NCBI RefSeq assembly: GCF_900605015.1
Contig: NZ_LR027573.1
Span: 528,898 to 592,897 of the forward strand
Reading direction: 5' to 3'
Length of the DNA: 64,000 bases
DNA from: Olsenella sp. Marseille-P4559
GTDB lineage: Bacteria > Actinomycetota > Coriobacteriia > Coriobacteriales > Atopobiaceae
Below are positions 8,089 through 15,300 of this stretch, piece by piece. The translations under genes were made by a program, and so were the position numbers. The notes beneath the pieces were generated by a model. It was not told the origin of the DNA. It worked only from the letters and a program-made list of their open reading frames with translations, and did no database searches. Position 1 is the first letter of the stretch, and each line of letters begins with the position of its first letter.

Positions 8089-9198
8089 CTATGCCTCCAT
8101 GATCTCCCTCAGTCGCTCCGCGACGAGCTCCTTGTCGCCGTCGAGCATCGGGCGTGGGTCGAAATCGATCTTGCCAAGGTTCAAAAACTCGGTGCGCGCC
8201 CAGACGATCGGGTCCCCTGCGCGCAGCCTCTCGTTGACCCCCTGCATGGTGATTCCGGCGGGAGCCCCCTCTCTGAGGGACACGCGGCAGCGGTAGATCG
8301 CGCGGCCCGCCTCGTCCCGGACCTTCTCAGCCCTTAGGCCGTGAATCCCGTTGACCGCGCCGACGAGCCAGTCGACCTTCGCCTCGTTGGCCGCAGCCTC
8401 GGCCTCGTGGTCGCGAGCGTCGTACTGGTCGAGGGCAGCGAGGAGGCCGACGATCTGCTCCTTACCAACCTTCATCGCGCGGCCGATGCCCGCGTACTGC
8501 CTCCGGACGTTGGCCACGATGTCCGCCCGCCCGGTCACGAACCCGGACGTCGTCGCCTCGATGGCCTTGGCCCCGCTGTACATCACGGCGTCCGCCCCGA
8601 GCGCGATGTACTTCCGGAGATCCTCCTCGGCAGCACAGTCCATCACGAAGGGGAGCCCGTGGGCGTGCGCGATGTCGCGCATGACCTCGGGGGCGACCAT
8701 GCCCTTCTGCACGCAGTGGTGGCTCTTCACGTAGAGGAGCGCCACGGTCCTGCCGCAGATGGCCTCCTCTATGTCCTCCGGCCTCACCTCGTTGGCCTGG
8801 CCGGCCTCCACGGGCACGCCGCCGCCGAGCCTGATCATCGTAGCCATGGGGGCGCCGTAGTTGATCGAGTGCCCCTTCTGGAGGACGACCTCGTTCGGCA
8901 GGCCGGACGAGTCGGGCAGGCGCATCATGTCCGACCACCGGCCGCGCGTCACGAGCGCCGCGACCGTTAGCGCTATCGCGGCCGACGCGCACGACGTGGG
9001 GCAGGAGTCCTCCGCGCCGGTGTGCCGGGAGATAAGCTCGCCGGCGCGCCTCATGAGGTCCTCGACGACCACGTAGGACTGTCCGCCCTCCTTCGCGGCC
9101 TCGGCGACCCGGTCGCTGAAGGCCGAGACCCCGAGCACCGTCACCCTGCCGGACGCGTTGACCACGCGCCTAAGACCGAGGTCCTGGTAGATTCCCAA
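8089..9198 (-). CDS. dgaE: PLP-dependent ammonia lyase DgaE, copy 2
   Basis: The translation is the same 369 residues as copy 1, starting from the same TTG, here behind AAGGGAAGG. An in-frame GTG at 9216 would add 6 residues, but the shared TTG with a ribosome site at the right distance is preferred. The gene is separated from the IICD gene by a strong intercistronic hairpin (9223-9252). In operon II the substrate would arrive phosphorylated by the PTS, as for D-glucosaminate in Salmonella. Confidence 0.92.
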   Translation of the reverse strand: MGIYQDLGLRRVVNASGRVTVLGVSAFSDRVAEAAKEGGQSYVVVEDLMRRAGELISRHTGAEDSCPTSCASAAIALTVAALVTRGRWSDMMRLPDSSGLPNEVVLQKGHSINYGAPMATMIRLGGGVPVEAGQANEVRPEDIEEAICGRTVALLYVKSHHCVQKGMVAPEVMRDIAHAHGLPFVMDCAAEEDLRKYIALGADAVMYSGAKAIEATTSGFVTGRADIVANVRRQYAGIGRAMKVGKEQIVGLLAALDQYDARDHEAEAAANEAKVDWLVGAVNGIHGLRAEKVRDEAGRAIYRCRVSLREGAPAGITMQGVNERLRAGDPIVWARTEFLNLGKIDFDPRPMLDGDKELVAERLREIMEA

Positions 9199-9222
9199 AC
9201 CAAACCTTCCCTTCACACTCGT

Positions 9223-9252
9223 GCCCGACGCCAGCCAACTCTGGCGTCGGGC
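9223..9252 (-). promoter_or_regulatory. Intercistronic hairpin between IICD and dgaE
   Basis: A perfect 12-bp stem, GCCCGACGCCAG (9223-9234) and its complement (9241-9252), with a 6-base loop, in the 75 bases between the IICD stop and dgaE. There is no U-tract, so it is more likely an mRNA stability or processing element that sets different levels of transporter and enzymes. A similar device lies between fruA and fruK. Confidence 0.6.
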
Positions 9253-9273
9253 GATACTCTTGTACCGTAACTG

Positions 9274-10878
9274 TTAAAGAATGCCGAGCAGAGCGCAGAC
9301 GATGCTGATCGCGATAATCGCAAGAAGAATCCTGTTGTATCGTGGTCCCTTCTTCTGCATATAGAAGTAAATGGCAAACACCGCAATAATGGGAAGAACG
9401 TTGGGGATAACGGCATCAAGAATTGACTGAATCTCGAGCGTGTTTCCAGCTGCCATCGTGAAGGACAGCGGCGTCTTGATGTTGATATACGAGCTCGAGA
9501 GCGCACCCATCATAATGAGACCGAGGATGTTGGCCGCATAGATGATGGACTTCATCATTCCGGACTGAAGAATACCAGAGATTGACTCGCGGCCAAGCTT
9601 GTAACCGTAATGAGTAATGAAGTACTGGATGAGGATAGTGATTCCAGGCCAAAGGATGAGGGGCATAATTCCGCCAATAGGGCTTCCCTGCTCAGCAAAG
9701 GGAATGAAGATGCCAAAGATTACTGGCATGACGACTGCCCAGACAATGCCGTCTCCCATACCCGCAATGGGACCCATAAGGCCAGTCTTGATAGAGGTGA
9801 TGGCAGAGCCGGGAATCTTGCCGTCGATGGCCTTCTCTTCCTCCATTGCGAGAGAGATGCCCTGGATGATTCCGCCAAGCGTTCCCTCAGTGTTAAAGAA
9901 GACAAGGTGACGCTTCAACGCATCAGAAAGGTCTTCTTTTTCGGGATAGAGCTTTTGGAGAACAGGTGCCATAGAGGCGCAGAACACCAAAGACTGAAGA
10001 CGCTCGTAGGAGTTCGACTCCTCGCAACCAAAGTAGTACAGCCAGAAGGACTTGGTAACATCTGCCTTGGAGAGGATGTGCTGCTTTTCCGCCTCCTCCT
10101 CAAGAGCAGTCTTGTCTGCAAAGATGCTCACGTTGGTAGTGTCGGGGAACACAATCATTCGCATGACAAGAGCAATTATCAGGCCAAAGATTGCCATTCC
10201 CATGACAGGAATCTGGAGATACGCAACGGCAAAGTAACCAAGGAAGAAGAAGGGGATGAGCTCCTTCTTGCCAATCACCATGATGGTTAAGGCAAAGCCA
10301 AGTGCCGGAAGAATGCCTCCCATGACCTCGAACGAGTGGAGAAGGACATCCGGAAGTACGTTGATGAGCGCCTGCGCCCAATCCGCTCCGAAGTAATCAA
10401 TCACGAAGACAAACGGGAACCTGATGACAAAGCCCATCAGCGCCGGGAAGAGATAAGCGCACCTCATGATTCCGGCAACGTTTGCCTCCTCAGCGTACTT
10501 ATCAGCCATGTGAACCCAGAATGCGTTGGTGGTACGACGAAGCTGGTCAACGAACACGCCAATGACGCCGAAGGGAACGGCAAGCGCCACCGCAAGCTCA
10601 GGACTCATGTTCGCCATAACGCCAAGGGGGATGGCAATAGTTCCCGCAAGGGCGGGGTCATTTGGTACGTTGCCGCCAGGTGTTGAGGTGACGCCCAGAT
10701 ACACAAGCTGAAGCGCAGCACCGATCTCCATCGAAAGCGCCATTTGGCCTGTGATGAGGCCAACAAATACTGCAATTGTGGTTGGCTGGAGCAGCGCGCT
10801 TGAAATGGTGTATCCAAACCTAAGTCGTGCAATCCAGTAGTACAGACCCATACAAATTGCAATGCCCATAGTGCTCAT
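9274..10878 (-). CDS. PTS mannose-class fused IIC-IID permease
   Basis: A 534-residue protein joining two PTS subunits that are normally separate. Residues 1-245 are the IIC (ManY-like) membrane domain (TSTPGGNVPNDPALAGTIA); residues 246-270 form an acidic linker; 271-534 are the IID (ManZ-like) domain (KSFWLYYFGCEESNSYERLQ, KTGLMGPIAGMGDGI). Together they form the membrane channel of a mannose/fructose/sorbose-class PTS. The start has AGGAGACCTTGC before the ATG. It follows IIAB by 51 bases. The linker DNA still contains GAGGAGGAGG, as if left from an old ribosome site. Substrate is inferred as D-glucosaminate or a relative. Confidence 0.9.
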   Translation of the reverse strand: MSTMGIAICMGLYYWIARLRFGYTISSALLQPTTIAVFVGLITGQMALSMEIGAALQLVYLGVTSTPGGNVPNDPALAGTIAIPLGVMANMSPELAVALAVPFGVIGVFVDQLRRTTNAFWVHMADKYAEEANVAGIMRCAYLFPALMGFVIRFPFVFVIDYFGADWAQALINVLPDVLLHSFEVMGGILPALGFALTIMVIGKKELIPFFFLGYFAVAYLQIPVMGMAIFGLIIALVMRMIVFPDTTNVSIFADKTALEEEAEKQHILSKADVTKSFWLYYFGCEESNSYERLQSLVFCASMAPVLQKLYPEKEDLSDALKRHLVFFNTEGTLGGIIQGISLAMEEEKAIDGKIPGSAITSIKTGLMGPIAGMGDGIVWAVVMPVIFGIFIPFAEQGSPIGGIMPLILWPGITILIQYFITHYGYKLGRESISGILQSGMMKSIIYAANILGLIMMGALSSSYINIKTPLSFTMAAGNTLEIQSILDAVIPNVLPIIAVFAIYFYMQKKGPRYNRILLAIIAISIVCALLGIL

Positions 10879-10929
10879 GCAAGGTCTCCTAACGTGTGAG
10901 AAAAGGCCGAAACAAACAATGCCAGCGCA

Positions 10930-11850
10930 TTACCCTCTATACTTTTTTAGGATTGATTGGACGTCTTGGGGAGTATCCTCGGGAATGGTCTGGAATGTAA
11001 CCCTGACCCCTTTGTCTGCAAGCCACTGGCAGATATCTGCATCTGCATCGTCCAGTGTGATGTTCTGGAAGACGACCTTGCGAGAAGGCCCTCCTCCAAG
11101 CCCTCCAATCTGGACTGACTCGACGGTGACGCCCGCATCGTAGATGTTTTTCAACGCCTGGAGACTCGGAAGCAAGAGCAGAACGTTTCCTTCGCCAAAG
11201 CAGTTCGCCTTAAAAGCTTCGACAGCCTGAGACTCCGAAAGGCAGTCAACCGTAATACCAGCAGGCGCGCTCATAAGGTAAATGCTCCTCATGAACTCAT
11301 CCGCAGCGAGCTCATCACTCACAACGACAATCTTGTTGGCTTGAACCTGGTTCACCCATTTGGTCATCACCTGCCCATGGATGAGACGGGAATCGACTCG
11401 AGTAAGAACAATCTTTCCCATACCACAACCTCCTTTATACTTGCTCATGTTTTCGCGAACAGCTGCAACCACGTCCTTGCAAGCGCCCTGCCCAGCGGCG
11501 AGGATGGCGTCGAAATCAAGGTGGCCATCACCTTGCAGCTCGACGCATGCCTCGAGAAGCATGGGCGCGTTAAGGCCAGAAAAGACTCTGATACCAGTTT
11601 GATTGCCAACCATAGCGGCGACGTTCGATGGCGTTCCGCCTATGAGGTCTGTCATGATGAGGGAGTCATTGGATAGTTGCTCCGCATATTCACGAACGAG
11701 ACCGAGGTATTCGGGAAGGGTGTACGAAGGCAGAAGAGGTATTTCATGAACGCAGTATATGCTGCCGAGAATCATAGTAAGGCTATCAACCAAAGCAGTT
11801 CCCCATCCGTCATGGGTCAAGAGAAGTACCTCGGTGCGCTTGTCAGCCAT
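10930..11850 (-). CDS. PTS mannose-class fused IIA-IIB
   Basis: A 306-residue cytoplasmic phosphotransfer protein. Residues 1-136 are IIA, with the phosphorylated His13 in LLTHDGWG; residues 144-306 are IIB, with phospho-His158 in RVDSRLIHGQV. Phosphate passes from HPr to His13, to His158, then to the sugar moving through IICD. The join encodes SKYKGGCGMGK, and its DNA has AAGGAGG 7 bases before the Met144 codon, so a free IIB could still be made by internal initiation. It is the first gene of operon II, with a good promoter just upstream. Confidence 0.92.
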   Translation of the reverse strand: MADKRTEVLLLTHDGWGTALVDSLTMILGSIYCVHEIPLLPSYTLPEYLGLVREYAEQLSNDSLIMTDLIGGTPSNVAAMVGNQTGIRVFSGLNAPMLLEACVELQGDGHLDFDAILAAGQGACKDVVAAVRENMSKYKGGCGMGKIVLTRVDSRLIHGQVMTKWVNQVQANKIVVVSDELAADEFMRSIYLMSAPAGITVDCLSESQAVEAFKANCFGEGNVLLLLPSLQALKNIYDAGVTVESVQIGGLGGGPSRKVVFQNITLDDADADICQWLADKGVRVTFQTIPEDTPQDVQSILKKYRG

Positions 11851-11896
11851 AACCGCTCCATTTCATTCCGGATTCCCTATTTGTAATTCCAGATTG

Positions 11897-11926
11897 CAAA
11901 TTAATTTGTATTGGCATTTTTGTCAA
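11897..11926 (-). promoter_or_regulatory. Promoter and operator of the PTS-dgaEF operon
   Basis: On the minus strand, TTGACA (11921-11926) is followed after 17 bases by TAATTT (11898-11903). A perfect 12-base palindrome CAAATTAATTTG (11897-11908) covers the -10, a good place for a repressor such as a GntR protein. TTCCAG (11886-11891) and CTGGAA (11933-11938) flank the promoter as distant inverted arms. Confidence 0.6.
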
Positions 11927-12099
11927 TGTGTACTGGAATACTTTTCTTTGAAATCGGTACAATTAGAAAAACGCTGGTAACGAACGGTATAATTTCGTCT
12001 GTAAGCGGTAATGATCCTGAAATGTCATACCACTTCACAGGGTTACGTTCACTCGTCTTGAACCGATTGGGGTAGCCTCGAATCAAGTCCAATCCAAAG

Positions 12100-12237
12100 A
12101 ATTCGGTTAGTGGCAGTTTCCGTTGAATCCTTTATATGTCTGGTCTATGGTCGCAGTTCCCTGACCTGCGGATAATCAACTCTTGAAGCGATTTGTACTT
12201 GAGGTGTCTCAAAACAACTGCCACCAACCGTGAATTC
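12100..12237. repeat. Imperfect inverted repeat, possible MITE or IS remnant
   Basis: GGTTAGTGGCAGTT (12105-12118) is matched by AACTGCCACCAACC (12216-12229), 13 of 14 bases complementary, and GAATTC flanks both arms. About 100 bases of relatively A+T-rich sequence lie between, with no complete ORF. This is part of the 424-base gap 11,851-12,274, which otherwise holds the operon II promoter and nothing else recognised. Confidence 0.4.
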
Positions 12238-12274
12238 GCGCCATAGTGGCTCAGTCGGCACTCCTCGAGGTCAC

Positions 12275-13129
12275 CTATCGTCGTTCGAGGTCTGCAAGGG
12301 CCCCGGCGACGTCGTCCACCAGTACATCGGCACCCGCCCGAACGGCCTCCGGAGCGCGGTTGAACGTATACGCCACATCTGCCTCGTCAAGAAGCGGCAG
12401 GTCGTTGAAGGAATCACCGATGCCACCAACCAAGCCCAGCCCCAGACGCTCGCGTGCAATCGCGAGTCCAGCGCCTTTGGAGCATCCCGCTGGGACAACG
12501 TCCACGGAGTCGAGGTTCTGATACGCCGCGACCCTTCCGCCAAGCAGCTCTCCCACCCCGGCAACAAAGCGCGCAGCCCTCTCTTGGCTGGCAAAGCCCA
12601 GCGAGACAACCTGAACCGATTCACCACGCTCCCCTGGCTCAGCCGAGAGCGCCTCATCGACGGAGCTCACAACCCTCAGCCGCTTGAGAAACGCCTCAGG
12701 CAGCCCAGGGATGCTGCTCTCCCCCAGAACCAGATAGCCCGATTTCACGGCCAGAAATGACGGCCGCGACGTCTGCCCACGTGCGACGTCCAACACCGCC
12801 CGCACGTCGTCGCTGGGTATCTCACGCGAGAAGAGCGTGTTCCCCTCGGCATCGCTCACGCACGCGCCGCTGCTCGTGATGGCAAAGTCAAAGCCGAGCG
12901 CATCCCCCGCATCGTCGAGAACGGCACCGAGCGGACGGCCCGTGCACACGCCAAACAGGCCGCCTCTCGCACGAAACTCGCGAATGGCGTCTAGGTCACG
13001 AGGAAGGAAGCGGCGGAGCGGATGGACACGGCTGCCAATGCCAAAGAAGAGCGTCCCGTCGAAGTCGCTCGCCATCGCTCTTCTCGAAATCACTGCGCTT
13101 TCCATTATTGGGCTATCTCGAATGAGCAA
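12275..13129 (-). CDS. Cof-type HAD-IIB family phosphatase
   Basis: A 284-residue HAD hydrolase. Motif I is ASDFDGTLF (near residue 20), motif II is TSSG, motif III is CSKGAGL, and motif IV is GGIGDSFNDLPLLDEA; the middle cap is of the Cof type. Such enzymes dephosphorylate sugar phosphates or cofactors in the cytoplasm. GAGGTGG lies 7 bases before the chosen ATG. It follows the envelope genes on the same strand (14-base gap from the sulfatase-like gene), so it may be the last gene of that operon. The exact substrate cannot be read from the sequence. Confidence 0.88.
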   Translation of the reverse strand: MLIRDSPIMESAVISRRAMASDFDGTLFFGIGSRVHPLRRFLPRDLDAIREFRARGGLFGVCTGRPLGAVLDDAGDALGFDFAITSSGACVSDAEGNTLFSREIPSDDVRAVLDVARGQTSRPSFLAVKSGYLVLGESSIPGLPEAFLKRLRVVSSVDEALSAEPGERGESVQVVSLGFASQERAARFVAGVGELLGGRVAAYQNLDSVDVVPAGCSKGAGLAIARERLGLGLVGGIGDSFNDLPLLDEADVAYTFNRAPEAVRAGADVLVDDVAGALADLERR

Positions 13130-13143
13130 GCCACCTCATTCTC

Positions 13144-15270
13144 CTATTGACCCCGTTGGACCCACGAGCCGGTGGAGAAATCCTGAATCCAGCCAGTTGG
13201 ATGCCAGTTTTTTATGTCATTGGCATCGCCGGCGATCTCATACTCGACAAGCCCATGCTCGACACCCTCGCTGTCTTTGCTCAAGAGACTGAAGTACCTC
13301 ACGCGGCCGGGATCATCCTCCGTAAGCATATCGACGCCATACTCTGACTTGTCACAGTCAAGCCCAGCCAGCGCTGTGGGCAGAACATCGGCATTGCTCA
13401 CCGGTTCTTGAGAGACGGCATAGGGCTGGCTTCCCTGTTCATGAGTCTCGGGTGGTTTCACGAGCATAATCGGATTTGCAGCAAAATCAGTAAGGGCAAA
13501 CGCGTCGGATGACGCGAAGTAGCCGTGGTCAGCAGTAATGATAATTGTCGCATCATCGTAGAGCCCAAGAGCCTTGAGCTGCCTCAGGTACTCGCTTACC
13601 GTGTTCATGCTACCGGCTGCCTGCTGCGCACGAGATAGGTCGGTCCCAGGCTGACCGTTCTCATCCATGGTGTAGGGGTAATGCGCCCCGTTGAGGTGGA
13701 TGAACCTAAAGGCGCCTGTCTCGCCCTCGTCCACCGCAGCAAGCCCAATCGACTCCAAGTCGCTCGCATATCCGATGTCGTTCGTCGTGTAGGGAACCTC
13801 CGAGCCGCGATTGGGGTCGGCCTCGCCTGTCGGCTGCTCGCTAGCCTCTACCATCGCCTGGTTGATGTCGTCCGTGTAGAACCAGAAGAACGGCTTGAAC
13901 GGCCAGGGAAGGTCGCGGAACAGGGTGCACTTGTAGAGCACCCGCAGCGTTCCCTCCTCGTCGAGGGCCGCATCGGTGGGCCGCCCGTCAGTGGGAACAA
14001 TGTTGAACGCATTGTCCCGGTAGTAAGGGTTGTCCGTCGGGAGGATATCGCTGTAGAGGCCTACGTCATATCCGGCGCTGGCAAGGTCGGTCAAGTACTG
14101 ATGTCCCTCCGTGTAGTCAGGCACCGCACTATTGGCGCGTTGCTGCCCTACGAGCATCGTGGGAATGGCGTTTCGGGTTGGCGTGACGACGGCACTCGAG
14201 TTCTGATACCACGTGAACCCCGTCATCTCGTCGAGAAGGGCTGGATTCTCCTTAACCGCAGGCATGAGGTCCATCGAGGTGTCATACATGTCGAGTACGA
14301 AGACAATGATGTTCTTCTTGGGAGAGACCGTAAACAGTCCACGCTCCGTCATCATGTATTCTGAAGCCTCTTTGGTCGTGATTGCCGAGTCTGAGGAGAA
14401 AAGGCTCGCCACGCCGACACCCTGAATCACAATCAACGCCGCAGCCACAAAAGAGACGACGCTCTGCGCAACGGAGCGGTTGATACGGCTCAACTCGAGT
14501 GGCGCAAGGAGTATCGCTGCCCAGACCAGGGTGGTCCACACCGCCGTCCTCGCATACTGGGTCCAGTCGACCACAGAGCCATCCGCGCTCGGAAGATTGC
14601 CGTTAAGGAAGATGGCTTGAACGTAGGAGGCAAGCACGAAGCCAAAGGCGAGCATCAGCGCCACATTGGAGGCACGCCCGCGAAGGAGCACGAGAACGGA
14701 GGCGATGGCAACCGCCACGGCAACCGCCGGCAGCACGAACACCTGCCATGTCTGCGAGAGGGAGAAAATGAGACTTGCGCTGTTACCGGCGATGAGCTCG
14801 TACGGGGCGGAAATCATAAGCGTCAACGAGAAGAGCGCCCCGACCAGGAGGCCGGAGACCAGACGCCTCGGCCAGCTGGGTGAGTAGCCGTTCTCGGGCC
14901 TTTTTCCGCCAGCCCCGCGTGCGGCCGCGCCGGCCGAGGCGAGCGCCTCGCGGACCGCAGAGTCGGCCGCAGGCTTCCCGGAGGGGTCGATGCGGGAGAC
15001 CGCGGGCTCGGCCACGCGGCCGGCGTCCTCATCGATGTGGAGCATCCTCGCCAGCGCCTTGCGCGTGCGCCTGAAGGCCACGCCCAGCACCGCCGAGAGC
15101 GCCACGGCCACCGCCGCCAGCGCCTGGATCGTGTAGGTCATGACCGAGGGGTCCACGTAGGCCAGCGCCGGGGTGGCGGGGACCAGCACCCACACCGCCG
15201 CGAGTGCGGCGGCGTAGAGCGCATCGTGCAGTGCGAGCGCCGCCGTCGACTTCCTTCTCGTGCTTCTCAA
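13144..15270 (-). CDS. Membrane LTA-synthase/sulfatase-like phosphohydrolase (1)
   Basis: A 708-residue protein: an N-terminal membrane segment with ATPALAYVDPSVMTY, a second hydrophobic helix, then more membrane helices at about 135-290, and an extracytoplasmic alkaline phosphatase/sulfatase-superfamily domain from about 315 (NIIVFVLDMYD, TPTRNAIPTML, IITADHGYF). The formylglycine motif C/S-x-P-x-R of true sulfatases is absent, and a Thr sits in the conserved PTR segment, as expected for a phosphoglycerol or phospho-transferase type. It is a tandem paralogue of the next gene upstream and likely modifies a surface polymer. Confidence 0.82.
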   Translation of the reverse strand: MRSTRRKSTAALALHDALYAAALAAVWVLVPATPALAYVDPSVMTYTIQALAAVAVALSAVLGVAFRRTRKALARMLHIDEDAGRVAEPAVSRIDPSGKPAADSAVREALASAGAAARGAGGKRPENGYSPSWPRRLVSGLLVGALFSLTLMISAPYELIAGNSASLIFSLSQTWQVFVLPAVAVAVAIASVLVLLRGRASNVALMLAFGFVLASYVQAIFLNGNLPSADGSVVDWTQYARTAVWTTLVWAAILLAPLELSRINRSVAQSVVSFVAAALIVIQGVGVASLFSSDSAITTKEASEYMMTERGLFTVSPKKNIIVFVLDMYDTSMDLMPAVKENPALLDEMTGFTWYQNSSAVVTPTRNAIPTMLVGQQRANSAVPDYTEGHQYLTDLASAGYDVGLYSDILPTDNPYYRDNAFNIVPTDGRPTDAALDEEGTLRVLYKCTLFRDLPWPFKPFFWFYTDDINQAMVEASEQPTGEADPNRGSEVPYTTNDIGYASDLESIGLAAVDEGETGAFRFIHLNGAHYPYTMDENGQPGTDLSRAQQAAGSMNTVSEYLRQLKALGLYDDATIIITADHGYFASSDAFALTDFAANPIMLVKPPETHEQGSQPYAVSQEPVSNADVLPTALAGLDCDKSEYGVDMLTEDDPGRVRYFSLLSKDSEGVEHGLVEYEIAGDANDIKNWHPTGWIQDFSTGSWVQRGQ

Positions 15271-15300
15271 GGTCTCATTCCTTTCCTGCTCGAACCGACG

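Larger units (their letters stand above)
7350..9207. repeat. 1.86-kb direct repeat (dgaEF), right copy
   Basis: Right-hand copy of the repeat whose left copy is 5-1862; same orientation, about 5.5 kb of unique sequence between. Recombination between the copies would remove operon I transport genes and both regulators. Confidence 0.98.

Noticed and set aside
9223-9252. Terminator between IICD and dgaE
   Set aside because: Strong stem but no U-tract, and it would cut the enzymes off from their transporter.
11901-12092. 63-codon minus-strand ORF upstream of the PTS operon
   Set aside because: Overlaps the promoter, has no ribosome site and no recognisable family.
12236-12280. tRNA-like stretch (GTGGCTCAGTCGGC)
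   Set aside because: No cloverleaf can be completed and no T-arm sequence follows.
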